64,000 bases of DNA from CATQHD01 sp965202675 (GTDB taxonomy: Bacteria; Actinomycetota; Acidimicrobiia; Spongiisociales; Spongiisociaceae), in contig OZ241842.1 of assembly GCA_965202675.1 (NCBI GenBank), positions 62,001 through 126,000 of the forward strand. The letters are read 5' to 3'. How positions within the stretch are numbered: position 1 is the stretch's first letter; every line of letters begins with the position of its first letter. Below the pieces are notes generated by a model that was not told where the DNA came from, ran no database searches, and worked only from the letters and a program-made list of their open reading frames with translations. The position numbers and the translations under genes were made by a program. Shown one piece after another: positions 43,982-52,990 of this stretch.

Positions 43982-44256
43982 CGTTGACCCCGGCGGAACA
44001 TCTCCAGCATCCGGTCGGTGACCAGGAACCCGCCCACCACGTTGATCGCGGCGAGGGCAACCGCCAGGAAGCCGAGCACCCAGGCGAGGGTCCCGCCCCG
44101 GCCCGCCGCCAGCAGGGCGCCGACCAGGGTGATCCCGGAGATGGCGTTGGATCCCGACATCAGCGGGGTGTGCAGCTGAGGGGGTACCTTGCTGATCACC
44201 TCGAAGCCCACGAAGGCGGCGAGCACGAACACCGTCACCCCGGCTATCAACATCAT
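43978..44256 (-). CDS. pntAB: NAD(P) transhydrogenase small membrane subunit (alpha-2)
   Basis: 92 residues with three to four hydrophobic segments, the C-terminal membrane part of the alpha chain encoded as its own gene. Family motifs: VFVLAAFVGFEVISKVPPQLHTPLMSGSNAISGITLVGAL and INVVGGFLVTDRMLEMF. The start overlaps the alpha-1 stop; either of two successive ATG codons may be used. Confidence 0.94.
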   Translation of the reverse strand: MMLIAGVTVFVLAAFVGFEVISKVPPQLHTPLMSGSNAISGITLVGALLAAGRGGTLAWVLGFLAVALAAINVVGGFLVTDRMLEMFRRGQR

Positions 44257-45386
44257 GATTCTCCTCCTTGCTGTTCCCGCTCCAGCAGGGCCGCTACCTC
44301 CGGATGGACCACCTCGCCGTCACGGGTGATGGTCACCCCCGTTCTGATCTCGTCGTCCGCGCCGGGCGCCGGGTCGGCGGCGAGGTAGCTGATCAGCTCG
44401 TAGGCGTTGCGGGCGTACATCCTCGAGGCGTCGGTGGCCGGGCTCGACTCCAGGTCGGTGGGGCCGACGACCGTCACCTCCCCGACCTCTACCACCTCAT
44501 CGGGCTTCGTCAGGACGCAGTTGCCGCCCCGGTCGGCCGCGCCGTCCACAACCACCGCCCCGGGCCGCATCCGGGCGACCGCCTCGGCGGTGACCAGGAT
44601 AGGAGCGGCCCTTCCGGGGATGGCGGCGGCGGTGATGACCGCGTCGGCCCGGGCTACGTGATCCTCGAGGCCCTTTAGCAGGCGGGTCTGCTCGTCCTCC
44701 TCCAACCCGCGGGCGTAGCCCCCCGAAGCCCGGGCGTCCTGGGGGGTGAGGTGCAGCTCCAAGAACGAGGCGCCCAGGCTCTCCACCTGCTCGGCGGCGG
44801 CGGCCCGCACGTCGAATCCCGTTACCTTCGCCCCCAGCCGCCGGGCGGTGGCGATGGCCTGGAGCCCGGCTACCCCGCAGCCGAGCACCAGCACGGCGGC
44901 GGGGCGGATGGTCCCCGCCGCGGTAACCATCATCGGCATGATCCTCCTCATGCGGAGGGCGGCTTCCAGGGCCATCATGTATCCGGCCAGGGTGGCCTGC
45001 GATGACAGGACGTCCATCGACTGGGCCCGGGTGGTCCTGGGCAGGGTCTCGAAAGCGAGGGCGGTTACCCCGGCTTCGGCCAGCACCTGCATGGCGCCCG
45101 GATCGTCGAGCGGGCGCAGAAGGCCCAGCAGCCAGGCGCCCGGCTTGAGCCGGGCCCGCTCGGCCGGGCCGGGTAGGCCGATGGTCACCACCGCCTCGGC
45201 CTCCCATGCGGATTCGACCAGCTCGCAGCCGACCTGCTGGTATCTCTCGTCGGTAAAACCCGCCGCGGCGCCGGCCCCGGCTTCGATGGAGACCCGATGG
45301 CCGTTGGCGATGTATTGGATGGCCATGTGGGGGGTTATCCCCACCCGCCGCTCGGGGGCGGGCTGACGCGGTGTTCCGATGTTCAC
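44253..45386 (-). CDS. pntAA: NAD(P) transhydrogenase alpha subunit, soluble NAD-binding part (alpha-1)
   Basis: 377 residues, alanine dehydrogenase/PNT fold. N-terminal ERRVGITPHMA, substrate-domain LRPLDDP and ALAFETLPRTTRAQSMDVLSSQATLAGYMM, Rossmann motif VLVLGCGVAGLQAIATARRLGAKVTGFDVR and the mobile loop ARASGGYA. Start codon is GTG; a GATGAT element lies six bases upstream, compatible with a leaderless transcript. With the next two genes it makes the three-gene form of the enzyme found in many bacteria. Confidence 0.95.
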   Translation of the reverse strand: MNIGTPRQPAPERRVGITPHMAIQYIANGHRVSIEAGAGAAAGFTDERYQQVGCELVESAWEAEAVVTIGLPGPAERARLKPGAWLLGLLRPLDDPGAMQVLAEAGVTALAFETLPRTTRAQSMDVLSSQATLAGYMMALEAALRMRRIMPMMVTAAGTIRPAAVLVLGCGVAGLQAIATARRLGAKVTGFDVRAAAAEQVESLGASFLELHLTPQDARASGGYARGLEEDEQTRLLKGLEDHVARADAVITAAAIPGRAAPILVTAEAVARMRPGAVVVDGAADRGGNCVLTKPDEVVEVGEVTVVGPTDLESSPATDASRMYARNAYELISYLAADPAPGADDEIRTGVTITRDGEVVHPEVAALLEREQQGGES

Positions 45387-45439
45387 AGGGCGATCATCCC
45401 ATCGTCGGTCGTCTATAACGATAACGGTACAGGTTCGGA

Positions 45440-46507
45440 TCAGCCTCCGGCGACCGCCCCGGCTATCCGGTCTCCCAGACCCTCGGTGGTGTCTCCCATC
45501 TCCGGTCCGGCCATGGCTTCCATCGTCGACAGCACCGAGGCGGCGGCGTTCTCGACCGCTTCGGCCGCTTCACGCTCGCCGAGATGGGACAGGCACATGG
45601 CCGCCGACAGCACCGCCGCCGTCGGGTTGGCCCAGCCGCGGCCCATGATGTCGGGCGCCGATCCGTGCACCGGCTCGAAGAGCGACGGGTAGGTCAGTTC
45701 GGGGTTCAGGTTGCCGCTGGCGGCCAGGCCCATCCCGCCCTGAACGGCGGCGCCGATGTCTGTAACGATGTCGCCGAACAGGTTGTCGGTGACGATCACG
45801 TCGAACCGTTCGGGGGAGTTGATCAGATGCAGGCACATGGCGTCGACGTGGTAGTAGTCCACCTCCACCTCCGGGTATTCCTCGGCCACCTCGTAGACGG
45901 TGCGGTGCCAGAGGTCGCCCGAGTAGGTGAGCACATTGGTCTTGTGCCCCAGGGACAGGCGGCGGCGGCGGGCCATGGCGCGCTCGAATCCGAACCGGGC
46001 GATCCGCTCCACTCCGAAGCGGGTGTTGATGGAATCCTGGGCGGCTATCTCGGCGGGCGTGCCCTTGCGCAGGAACCCTCCGGTGCCCGAATAGGGGCCT
46101 TCGGTGTTCTCGCGGGCCACCAGCATGTCGCAGCGCTCCGGCGTCAGCCCGGCCACCGGAGTGGGCACCCCCCGGTACAGCTTTACGGGGCGGAGGTTCA
46201 CGTACAGGTCGAAGTTGAAGCGCAGGCGCAGCAGCAGGCCCCGCTCGAGCACCCCGGGCGGGACGTCGGGCCGGCCGACCGCCCCCATCAGGATGGCGTC
46301 GTGGCCGGCCAGCTCCTCCTCCACGGAATCGGGCAGCACCTCGCCGGTGGTCAGATACCGGTCGCTGCCCAGGTCGTAGGGGTTGGCCTCGAAGGTGAAC
46401 CCGCACCGGCCGGCGGCGGCCTCCACCGCCTTCAGGGCCTGGGCGGTAACCTCCGGGCCGATGCCGTCCCCGGCGATGACCGCGATCCGGTAGCTCCGGT
46501 CAGCCAT
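45440..46507 (-). CDS. leuB: 3-isopropylmalate dehydrogenase LeuB
   Basis: Leucine synthesis, oxidative decarboxylation of 3-isopropylmalate. 355 residues: IAVIAGDGIGPEV, LRLRFNFDLYVNLRPVKLY, VARENTEGPYSGTGG, DSINTRFGVERIARFGFERA, HKTNVLTYSG, and the metal/NAD region VTDNLFGDIVTDIGAAVQGGMGLAASGNLN and FEPVHGSAPDIMGRGWANPTA. The N-terminal half resembles the actinobacterial LeuB. The start overlaps leuA by eight bases. leuCD are not in the window. Confidence 0.93.
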   Translation of the reverse strand: MADRSYRIAVIAGDGIGPEVTAQALKAVEAAAGRCGFTFEANPYDLGSDRYLTTGEVLPDSVEEELAGHDAILMGAVGRPDVPPGVLERGLLLRLRFNFDLYVNLRPVKLYRGVPTPVAGLTPERCDMLVARENTEGPYSGTGGFLRKGTPAEIAAQDSINTRFGVERIARFGFERAMARRRRLSLGHKTNVLTYSGDLWHRTVYEVAEEYPEVEVDYYHVDAMCLHLINSPERFDVIVTDNLFGDIVTDIGAAVQGGMGLAASGNLNPELTYPSLFEPVHGSAPDIMGRGWANPTAAVLSAAMCLSHLGEREAAEAVENAAASVLSTMEAMAGPEMGDTTEGLGDRIAGAVAGG

Positions 46508-48023
46508 CGCGGGTGCTCAGCGCCCTGTTGAGGGCTTCCAAGAAGGCGTAGCCCGACCCTTCCACCACGTCGGTGGACACCCCCCGCCCGTTGTGGGAGA
46601 AACCGCCCACCCTTATCACCACGTTCACCTCCGCCATCGCGTCGGCGCCTGCCGTTACCGGCACCACACGGTAGTCCAGCAGCTCGGCGTCTATGCCGAA
46701 GGCTTGCCGGAGGGCGTCGAAGGTGGCGTCGACCATCCCGCCGCCCCGGCCGGCGAACTCCTCTACCCGGCCGTTGTCCCCCCGCGATATCCTGACGGCG
46801 GCGGATGGTGTCACGTCGCTGCCCCCGCTCACCCGCATCGACACCAGCCGGACCGCCTCGACCGGCTTGTCCCGTTCGTGGCGGACGATGGCCCGCAGCT
46901 CCCGCTCGTTGATCTCCACCTTGCGGTCGGCCATCTCCTTGAAGCGCCGGAAGGCCTCGTCGAACCGGTCCTCCTCCAGGACGATGTCCAGCTTGGCCAG
47001 GGCGTCTGCGAACCCGGCCCGACCCGAATGCTTGCCGAGCACGATCTGGCTGGCGGCGCCCACCGAGGCGGGATCCATGATCTCGTAGGTCTCGCGGTCC
47101 CGCAGCACGCCGTGCTGGTGGATGCCCGACTCGTGGACGAAGGCGTTGCGCCCCACCACCGCCTTGTTGAACTGGACGGGGTAGCCGGTGAGGCGCGAGA
47201 CCAGCCGGCTGGTGGGCACGATCTCCTCGGTGTTGGCTTCGATCTCCACCCCGAAATGATCCCGGCGGGTCTTGACGGCCATGATGATCTCCTCGGTGGA
47301 GGTGTTCCCGGCCCGCTCGCCGATCCCGTTGACCGCCCCCTCGATCTGCCGGGCGCCGGCGTGGATGGCCGACAGGGAGTTGGCCACCGCCAGGCCCAGA
47401 TCGTTGTGGCAGTGGGTGGAGACGATTACGTCGTCCCGCCCGCCCAGCACCTCGTCGTACACCCGGCGGAGCAGCTCCACGTAGTCCTCGGGAGTGGCGA
47501 AGCCCACCGTGTCGGGGATGTTGATGGTGGTGGCGCCCTCCTGCACCGCCGCCCGGCAGCAGTCGAGCATGAAATCGGGGTCGGAGCGGGTGGCGTCCTG
47601 GGGGGAGAACTCCACGTCGTCCGTGTAGCGGCGCGCCCTCCGCACCGATTCGACGATCGATTGCCTGACCTCGCCGGGGGTCATGCGGAGCATCCGTTCC
47701 ATATGGATGGGGGAGGTGCTCTGGAATACGTGGATTCGATGGCGGTCGGCGCTGCGCACCGCGTCGTAGGCGCGGTCGATGTCGTCGGGGACGCAGCGGG
47801 CCAGCGAGGCGATCACCGGGCCTTCCACCAGCTTGGCTATCTGCTCGACTCCGTAGAAGTCGCCGTCGGAGGCGGCGGCGAAACCGGCCTCGATGACATC
47901 GACCCGGAGTTTGGCCAGCTGGCGGGCGATGGCCAGTTTCTCGTCGGGGGTGAGCGCGATGCCGGGGGCCTGCTCGCCGTCCCGCAGGGTGGTGTCGAAG
48001 ATGATCAGCTTGTCTTGCGGCAT
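46500..48023 (-). CDS. leuA: 2-isopropylmalate synthase LeuA
   Basis: First committed step of leucine synthesis. 507 residues. Catalytic barrel with IIFDTTLRDGEQAPGIALTPDEKLAIARQLAKL, DVIEAGFAAASDGDF, HCHNDLGLAVANSL (metal ligands), GIGERAGNTSTEEI; then the linker and the C-terminal LeuA allosteric domain (from about 380; GGSDVTPSAAVRI ... FSHNGRGVSTDVVEGSGYAFLEALN), which gives leucine feedback. This is the bacterial LeuA type 1 length rather than the long actinobacterial form. GGAG nine bases before the ATG; the 158-base gap to ilvC may hold its own promoter. Confidence 0.95.
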   Translation of the reverse strand: MPQDKLIIFDTTLRDGEQAPGIALTPDEKLAIARQLAKLRVDVIEAGFAAASDGDFYGVEQIAKLVEGPVIASLARCVPDDIDRAYDAVRSADRHRIHVFQSTSPIHMERMLRMTPGEVRQSIVESVRRARRYTDDVEFSPQDATRSDPDFMLDCCRAAVQEGATTINIPDTVGFATPEDYVELLRRVYDEVLGGRDDVIVSTHCHNDLGLAVANSLSAIHAGARQIEGAVNGIGERAGNTSTEEIIMAVKTRRDHFGVEIEANTEEIVPTSRLVSRLTGYPVQFNKAVVGRNAFVHESGIHQHGVLRDRETYEIMDPASVGAASQIVLGKHSGRAGFADALAKLDIVLEEDRFDEAFRRFKEMADRKVEINERELRAIVRHERDKPVEAVRLVSMRVSGGSDVTPSAAVRISRGDNGRVEEFAGRGGGMVDATFDALRQAFGIDAELLDYRVVPVTAGADAMAEVNVVIRVGGFSHNGRGVSTDVVEGSGYAFLEALNRALSTRDG

Positions 48024-48181
48024 GGGGGTGACTCCGGGTTCGGTGGTCGGGATGGGGCGTGAGTTGCGGCGGGGGCGCCTCCACAGCCCTATAGGAGGCC
48101 GTGGAGGCCGGCTAGAAGCAGAAGCTCCCGGAGGCGGTTCGGGTTCGGGCGGACGGGGCGGACCCCTGCGGCGGGATACAT

Positions 48182-49189
48182 TCAGTCCTCCGGCGTCCTG
48201 GGGATCAGGAAGGGCATCAGGTTGCGCAGCCGGGCGCCTACCTGTTCGATCTCGTGGCTGCGGTCGCGCTCCCGCATCGCCAGCAGGTTCGGGGCGCCCT
48301 CCCGGGCCTCGGCCATCCATCGGCGGGCGAACCCGCCGGACCGGATGTCGTCGAGCACGTCTTTCATGGCCCGGCGGGTCTGGTCGGTCACGATGCGGGG
48401 TCCGGTGTTGTAGTCCCCCCATTCGGCGGTGTCGGATATCGAATAGCGCATCCAGGTCAGCCCGCCCTCATAGAGCAGATCGACGATCAGCTTGAGCTCG
48501 TGCAGGGTCTCGAAGTAGGCCGATTCGGGCTGGTAACCGGCCTCCACCAGGGTCTCGTAGGCGGCTTTGACCAGGGCGGCCAGCCCGCCGCAGAGGATGA
48601 CCTGCTCGCCGAACAGGTCGGTCTCGGTCTCTTCTGTGAAGGTGGTCTCCAGCACCCCGGCCCTGGTTCCCCCGATGCCCCAGGCGTAGGAGAGGCCCAG
48701 CTCGCGGGCGTTTCCGGTGGCGTCCTGGTGTACGGCCAGCAGGCAGGGGACGCCCGACCCCTCGATGTAGGTGCGGCGCACCAGGTGGCCGGGCCCTTTG
48801 GGGGCCACCATCAGCACATCCAGGCCGGGGTCGGGGGTGATCTCCCCGAAGTGGATGTTGAAGCCGTGGGCGAACATCAGGGCGTTGCCGTCCGTCAGGC
48901 GGGGGGCTATTTCGGCGGCGTACAGGTCGGCGGCGTGCTGGTCGGGAACCAGGATCATGACCGCATCGGCCCAGGCCGCGACCTCGGAGGCCTCGGCCAC
49001 CGCCAGCCCCTCGCCCTCCGCCTCGGGGCGGCGCCGGGAGTTCCTGCGCAGGCCCACCATCACCTCCACGCCCGACTCCCGCAGGTTGAGGGCGTGGGCG
49101 TGGCCCTGGCTTCCGTAGCCGATCACCCCTACCCTGCGCCCCGATATGAGGGCCGCGTCGGCGTCCTGGTCGTAGTAGATAGAAGCCAT
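48182..49189 (-). CDS. ilvC: Ketol-acid reductoisomerase IlvC (class I)
   Basis: Isoleucine/valine synthesis step 2. 335 residues, the short class I. NADPH site RRVGVIGYGSQGHAHALNLRESGVEVMVGLRRNS, MVAPKGPGHLVRRTY, and the catalytic region LFGEQVILCGGLAALVKAAYETLVEAGYQPESAYFETLHELKLIVDLLYEGG. A ribosome site (GGGAGGGG) lies about six bases upstream. 77 bases from ilvN. Confidence 0.96.
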   Translation of the reverse strand: MASIYYDQDADAALISGRRVGVIGYGSQGHAHALNLRESGVEVMVGLRRNSRRRPEAEGEGLAVAEASEVAAWADAVMILVPDQHAADLYAAEIAPRLTDGNALMFAHGFNIHFGEITPDPGLDVLMVAPKGPGHLVRRTYIEGSGVPCLLAVHQDATGNARELGLSYAWGIGGTRAGVLETTFTEETETDLFGEQVILCGGLAALVKAAYETLVEAGYQPESAYFETLHELKLIVDLLYEGGLTWMRYSISDTAEWGDYNTGPRIVTDQTRRAMKDVLDDIRSGGFARRWMAEAREGAPNLLAMRERDRSHEIEQVGARLRNLMPFLIPRTPED

Positions 49190-49266
49190 GCCTCACCCCT
49201 CCCGGGCTGTCGAACAACACTTGCCGGCCGGACGGGAGGTTACGCCGGGAACCTTACCCGCGCACA

Positions 49267-49770
49267 TCACCTCACCGCCTTCAGCTTGCGGAGCTTGGGC
49301 TCGCGGCTCATGGCAATGCGCCCCGACTTGACCAGGTCCATCACCCCGAACGGCCGCATCAGGTCCAGGAAGTCGTTGAGTTTGGACGGGGCGCCGGTCA
49401 CCAGGAAGGTGATCGAGTTGGTGGACACATCGACCGCGGTGGCGTTGAAGATCTCGGCCAGTTCCAACACGCCGCTCCGGCGGCCCGATACGGCCTTCAC
49501 CCTGATCAACATGATCTCCCGCTCGATGGACGAGGCGGGGTCGAGCTCGCTGATCCTCACCACGTTGACCAGCTTGTGGAGCTGTTTCTTTACCTGCTCG
49601 AGCTCGGTGGCCGCCACCACGATGGTCATCTTCGACAGACCCGGCTCTGAGGCGGGGCCGACCGCCAGCGAGTTTATGTTGAATCCCCGTCTGGCCAGCA
49701 GCAGGGACACCCGAGCCAGGACCCCCGGCTTGTCCTCGACCAGCACGCTCAGCACCAGCTGACTGCTCAT
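49267..49770 (-). CDS. ilvN: Acetolactate synthase small (regulatory) subunit IlvN
   Basis: 167 residues: N-terminal ACT domain (LVLSVLVEDKPGVLARVSLLLARRGFNINSLAVGP) for valine feedback and the C-terminal domain (REIMLIRVKAVSGRRSGVLELAEIFNATAVDVSTNSITFLVTGAPSKLNDFLDLMRPFGVMDLVKSGRIAM). The start overlaps the ilvB stop by four bases. Confidence 0.96.
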   Translation of the reverse strand: MSSQLVLSVLVEDKPGVLARVSLLLARRGFNINSLAVGPASEPGLSKMTIVVAATELEQVKKQLHKLVNVVRISELDPASSIEREIMLIRVKAVSGRRSGVLELAEIFNATAVDVSTNSITFLVTGAPSKLNDFLDLMRPFGVMDLVKSGRIAMSREPKLRKLKAVR

Positions 49771-51467
49771 AGGTCCTCCGGCCCGGTCAGCACGACGTCG
49801 TTGGAGCCCCCGGCGGGAACCATGGGGAACACCATCTCGTCGCGGTCCACCTCGAACTCGGCCACCGCCGGCCGGTCTTCGACCTCCAGCAGGCGGGCGA
49901 TGGCTTCGTCTACCTCGCCTGGTGCGGAGGCGCGCATCCCGGCGCATCCCATGGCCTCGGCCAGCTTTACGTAGTCGGGGAGGCCGCCGCCCAGGTCGGA
50001 CGAGGAGTAGCGCTCGTTGTAGAAGAGGCGCTGCCACTGGCGCACCATGCCGTGGGCGGCGTTGTTGAACACCGCCACCTTGATCGGGATGTTCTCCACC
50101 GCGGCGGTGATCAGCTCCTGGCAGGTCATCTGGAAGCATCCGTCCCCGTCCACCGCCACCACCTGCCGGTCGGGCATGCCCGTCTTGGCGCCGATGGCGG
50201 CCGGCACCGCGAACCCCATGGTTCCGAGGCCGCCCGAGTTGATCCAGCGGCGGGGTTGGTCGAACTCCCAGTATTGGGAGGCCCACATCTGGTGCTGGCC
50301 GACCCCCGACACCACGATGGCGTCGTCGTCCGCCATCTCCCGCAGCCGGGTGAGTACGTACTGGGGTTTGAGGGGGCCGTCGGCGGTCTGGTCGAAGGAG
50401 AGCGGGTACCGTTTCTGCCATTCCTGGATGGTGCTCCACCACTTGTCGAGCTCGAGGGCGGGCCGGGCGCCCCAGGCCGAGCCCAGCTCCTCCAGCGTGC
50501 GCCGGGCGTCGCCCACGATCGGAACTTCCGGTATCCGGACCTTTCCGATCTCGGCCGGATCGACATCGGCGTGGATCACCTTGGCGAAGGGGGCGAAGCT
50601 GTCGGGGTCCCCGGTTACCCGGTCGTCGAACCGGACGCCGACCGCGATCAGCAGGTCCGACTTCTGTATGGCGGTGGTGGCCGCGTAGAGGCCGTGCATT
50701 CCCGGCATCCCGAGCGCGTTGGGGTGGCTGTCGGGGATCGCCCCCCTTCCCATCAGGGTGGTTACGACCGGGATGTTGGCGGCCTCGGCGAAGCGGGTGA
50801 GCGCCTCGGCGGCCTCCGCCTTGATTATCCCGCCTCCTACGTAGAGGACGGGGCGCTCGGAGTCCTCGATGAGCCGGATCGCTTCGGCTATCCGCAGGTG
50901 ATGGGGGTTGAAAGTGGGCCGGTAGCCCGGCATCGAGATGGGACCCGGGTCCCGCCACTCCAGGCGGGCGTTGAGAACGTCCTTGGGTATGTCGACCAGC
51001 ACCGGGCCGGGCCGTCCGGTGCCGGCCAGGTGAAAGGCCTCGGCCACCGCCTGGCCGATCTCCTCGGGGTCGGTAACGAAGTGGTTGTGCTTGGTGGCCG
51101 GCATGGTGATGCCGGTGGTGTAGGCCTCCTGGAAGGCGTCGTTGCCGACGGCATGGGTGGGCACCTGTCCGGTGATGGCCACCATGGGCACCGAGTCCAT
51201 GAGGGCGTCCACCAGGGGGGTTACCAGGTTGGTGGCGCCCGGCCCGGAGGTGGCGATGACCACCCCCGCCTTGCCGGTGGCCCAGGCGTAGCCTTCCGCC
51301 ATGTGCCCGGCGCCCTGCTCGTGGCGGGCCAGGATATGGCGGAACCCGGCGTCGAGCATGGGGTCGTAGGCGGGGAGGATGGCGCCGCCGGGGACGCCGA
51401 AGACCACCTCGACCTCTTGGTGTTCCAGTGCCTTGATGAGGGCTTGCGCCCCTGTGATGGTGCTCAT
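49767..51467 (-). CDS. ilvB: Acetolactate synthase large (catalytic) subunit IlvB
   Basis: Thiamine-diphosphate enzyme for the first common step of valine/isoleucine/leucine synthesis. 566 residues: GVPGGAILPAYD, the catalytic Glu in ARHEQGAGHMAEGYA, GVVIATSGPGATNLVTPL, VGVRFDDRVTG (FAD domain), and the TPP motif DGDGCFQMTCQEL...NIPIKVAVFNN. The ATG at 51467 is preferred over the frame's upstream start at 51554 because the longer version would run through a terminator hairpin and AAGGA lies seven bases before this ATG. It follows an attenuator-like leader. Confidence 0.96.
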   Translation of the reverse strand: MSTITGAQALIKALEHQEVEVVFGVPGGAILPAYDPMLDAGFRHILARHEQGAGHMAEGYAWATGKAGVVIATSGPGATNLVTPLVDALMDSVPMVAITGQVPTHAVGNDAFQEAYTTGITMPATKHNHFVTDPEEIGQAVAEAFHLAGTGRPGPVLVDIPKDVLNARLEWRDPGPISMPGYRPTFNPHHLRIAEAIRLIEDSERPVLYVGGGIIKAEAAEALTRFAEAANIPVVTTLMGRGAIPDSHPNALGMPGMHGLYAATTAIQKSDLLIAVGVRFDDRVTGDPDSFAPFAKVIHADVDPAEIGKVRIPEVPIVGDARRTLEELGSAWGARPALELDKWWSTIQEWQKRYPLSFDQTADGPLKPQYVLTRLREMADDDAIVVSGVGQHQMWASQYWEFDQPRRWINSGGLGTMGFAVPAAIGAKTGMPDRQVVAVDGDGCFQMTCQELITAAVENIPIKVAVFNNAAHGMVRQWQRLFYNERYSSSDLGGGLPDYVKLAEAMGCAGMRASAPGEVDEAIARLLEVEDRPAVAEFEVDRDEMVFPMVPAGGSNDVVLTGPEDL

Positions 51468-51520
51468 CTCCTGATCCTTGCCGGCTCGCGGGTTGTTCTT
51501 CGGAGTGGTCCTGCTAATAC

Positions 51521-51547
51521 AAAAACCCTCCGCACGGAGGGTTTTTT
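51521..51547 (-). terminator. Intrinsic terminator in the ilvB leader (probable attenuator); hairpin also has a T-run on the plus strand
   Basis: Stem CCCTCC/GGAGGG (51526-51541) with a GTGC-type loop and a run of five U on the minus-strand transcript (51525-51521); six T follow on the plus strand. It lies between the leader peptide and ilvB, so it would stop transcription before ilvB unless prevented. A second strong hairpin (GCGCACCGCCG pairing with CGGCGCGTGCGC, 51549-51577) lies immediately after the leader stop codon and could be the competing or protector structure. Confidence 0.8.
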
Positions 51548-51575
51548 GGCGCACGCGCCGCCGAGCGGCGGTGCG

Positions 51576-51611
51576 CTACATAAGTACCAGGACGGGGCTG
51601 GAGTTCGTCAT
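51576..51611 (-). CDS. Leader peptide of the ilvBN operon (11 residues)
   Basis: The frame reads MTNSSPVLVLM and stop. Four of the last five residues are Val-Leu-Val-Leu, the amino acids made by the downstream operon, as expected for a translation-sensing attenuator. The ATG is only seven bases after the -10 element, so it should be at or next to the first transcribed base, that is, a leaderless leader peptide. The stop codon abuts the first hairpin. Too short to support by family; support is its position, content and the promoter/terminator around it. Confidence 0.65.
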   Translation of the reverse strand: MTNSSPVLVLM

Positions 51612-51618
51612 GGCCCTG

Positions 51619-51647
51619 ATTATGGATGATGATCGGCCCGATGTCAA
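51619..51647 (-). promoter_or_regulatory. Sigma-70-type promoter of the ilvBN(C) operon
   Basis: On the minus strand: -35 TTGACA (51647-51642), 17-base spacer, -10 CATAAT (51624-51619). This is the best match to the vegetative consensus in the window. The start of transcription would fall at about 51611-51612, at the ATG of the leader peptide. Confidence 0.82.
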
Positions 51648-51690
51648 CCCCTGGGATGCGATAGCCGGCGGGTTTCTATACGATGGCGGT

Positions 51691-52947
51691 ATGAACGAGC
51701 GCGACCGCAGCCCGGAGGAGCTGGTGAGGGCGGCGGGGGCTTCCCTGGTGGTAGAGGCCGCCCGCAGGGCCCTGGCCGACATCGAGCCGAGGGATACGCC
51801 CGCCCCGCTGCGGAAGGTGAGCGTGTCCACCCAGCCGTCGCTGCCGCTTCCCCTCGAACGCCGCCTGCTCCGGGAGATAGAGGACAACGAGTGGTTCCGG
51901 GAGCGGGCGGCCGAGCAGTTCGAGGGCGCGGCGGAGGCTTCCGAACCCGGGGAGCGGGCGGGGGCGCTGTTCCTGTTCCGGCCGGAGGGCTGGAAGGCCG
52001 AACTGTCGGAAACGGTCCGCTCGGTCGAGGCGGCCCAGCAGGCCGGCCTGATCGAGGAGATGACCGGCCAGATCGAGAAGCTGGAGTCGGAGCTGGAGAA
52101 GTGGCGCAACACGGCCAAGCGCTTCCGGAAGACGGCGGAGGCGGCCAAGAACGAGTCCGGCCGCCTGGTTGCGAAGGCCAGGTCGGAGGCCGCGGAGAAG
52201 GCCCGCACCCAGTTCGGCGGCGATCTGGCCGAGCAGAAGCGGGAGAACCGGCGGTTGAAGGAAGAGCTGGCGGAGACGGCGGCGGAGCTGGGCCAGGAAC
52301 GCGAACGGCTGTCCTTCACCCGCGAAGCGTTGGACAGGGTGCGCAGGGTTCAGCCCCCCCCGCCCCCGGATCCCGGGCCGAACGCCTGGGCCGACCGGGA
52401 ACCGATCGAGTCCGCCCGTTTCCTCGACGAAGTGGTGGAGGCTCATTTCCCGTCTTCCAGCTTCAGGGAGCCGAAACCCGAGCGGGTGGTGATACCGCTC
52501 GCCCTGCCTCCGGGGATGAGCCCCAGCGCCCCGGCGGCGGTCGAATGCCTGCTTGCCCTGGACCGGCCGTTCTCCTTGCTGGTGGACGGATACAACGTCG
52601 GTTTCCACATCGACAACGATCGGTTCCATTCCCCGGTGATCCGCAACCGGCTCGAGACGTACCTGACCCTCTTCAAGAATATGGCCCGGGGTTGGCCCAA
52701 GGTGACGGTGGTCTACGACTCGTGCCATTCCGGTGACACCACCGTCGACTTCCTGGGAGGCGAGATCGAGGTGATGTTCACCAGCGCGGGGCGCTCCGCC
52801 GACGACGAGCTGGTGTCGATAGCCGCCGAGCAGGGGAAGTCGGCGGTGGTGGTTTCGAGCGACAAGGAGATACAGAAGAAGGCCGCCGAATCGGGGTCCC
52901 TCGTGCTGCACAGCGAAGCCCTGGCGGGGTGGATCCTCGGCCGGTGA
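51691..52947 (+). CDS. NYN-domain (YacP-like) RNA-binding/nuclease protein with central coiled coil
   Basis: 418 residues. The N-terminal third is of unknown fold; a long charged coiled coil runs from about 125 to 215 (LIEEMTGQIEKLESELEKWRNTAKRFRKTAEAAKNE...). The C-terminal domain is NYN/PIN-like: SLLVDGYNVGFHIDND (first Asp), KVTVVYDSCHSG, SADDELVSIAAEQGKSAVVVSSDKEIQKKA (acidic cluster). Such domains are probable RNases in rRNA or tRNA processing. The ATG at 51691 is chosen because TACGAT (51679-51684) sits six bases before it; an in-frame ATG at 51610 lies in the divergent ilv leader and is unlikely. Confidence 0.82.
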   Translation: MNERDRSPEELVRAAGASLVVEAARRALADIEPRDTPAPLRKVSVSTQPSLPLPLERRLLREIEDNEWFRERAAEQFEGAAEASEPGERAGALFLFRPEGWKAELSETVRSVEAAQQAGLIEEMTGQIEKLESELEKWRNTAKRFRKTAEAAKNESGRLVAKARSEAAEKARTQFGGDLAEQKRENRRLKEELAETAAELGQERERLSFTREALDRVRRVQPPPPPDPGPNAWADREPIESARFLDEVVEAHFPSSSFREPKPERVVIPLALPPGMSPSAPAAVECLLALDRPFSLLVDGYNVGFHIDNDRFHSPVIRNRLETYLTLFKNMARGWPKVTVVYDSCHSGDTTVDFLGGEIEVMFTSAGRSADDELVSIAAEQGKSAVVVSSDKEIQKKAAESGSLVLHSEALAGWILGR

Positions 52948-52990
52948 GCCGGGTCCGGGCCGGGCGGCGCCCTTCCCCGGTCTGAGAGCG

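Noticed and set aside
51478..51690. Longer start for the NYN protein reading through the ilv terminator
   Set aside because: The region holds the ilv promoter, leader and terminator on the other strand, and a -10-like element sits six bases before ATG 51691.
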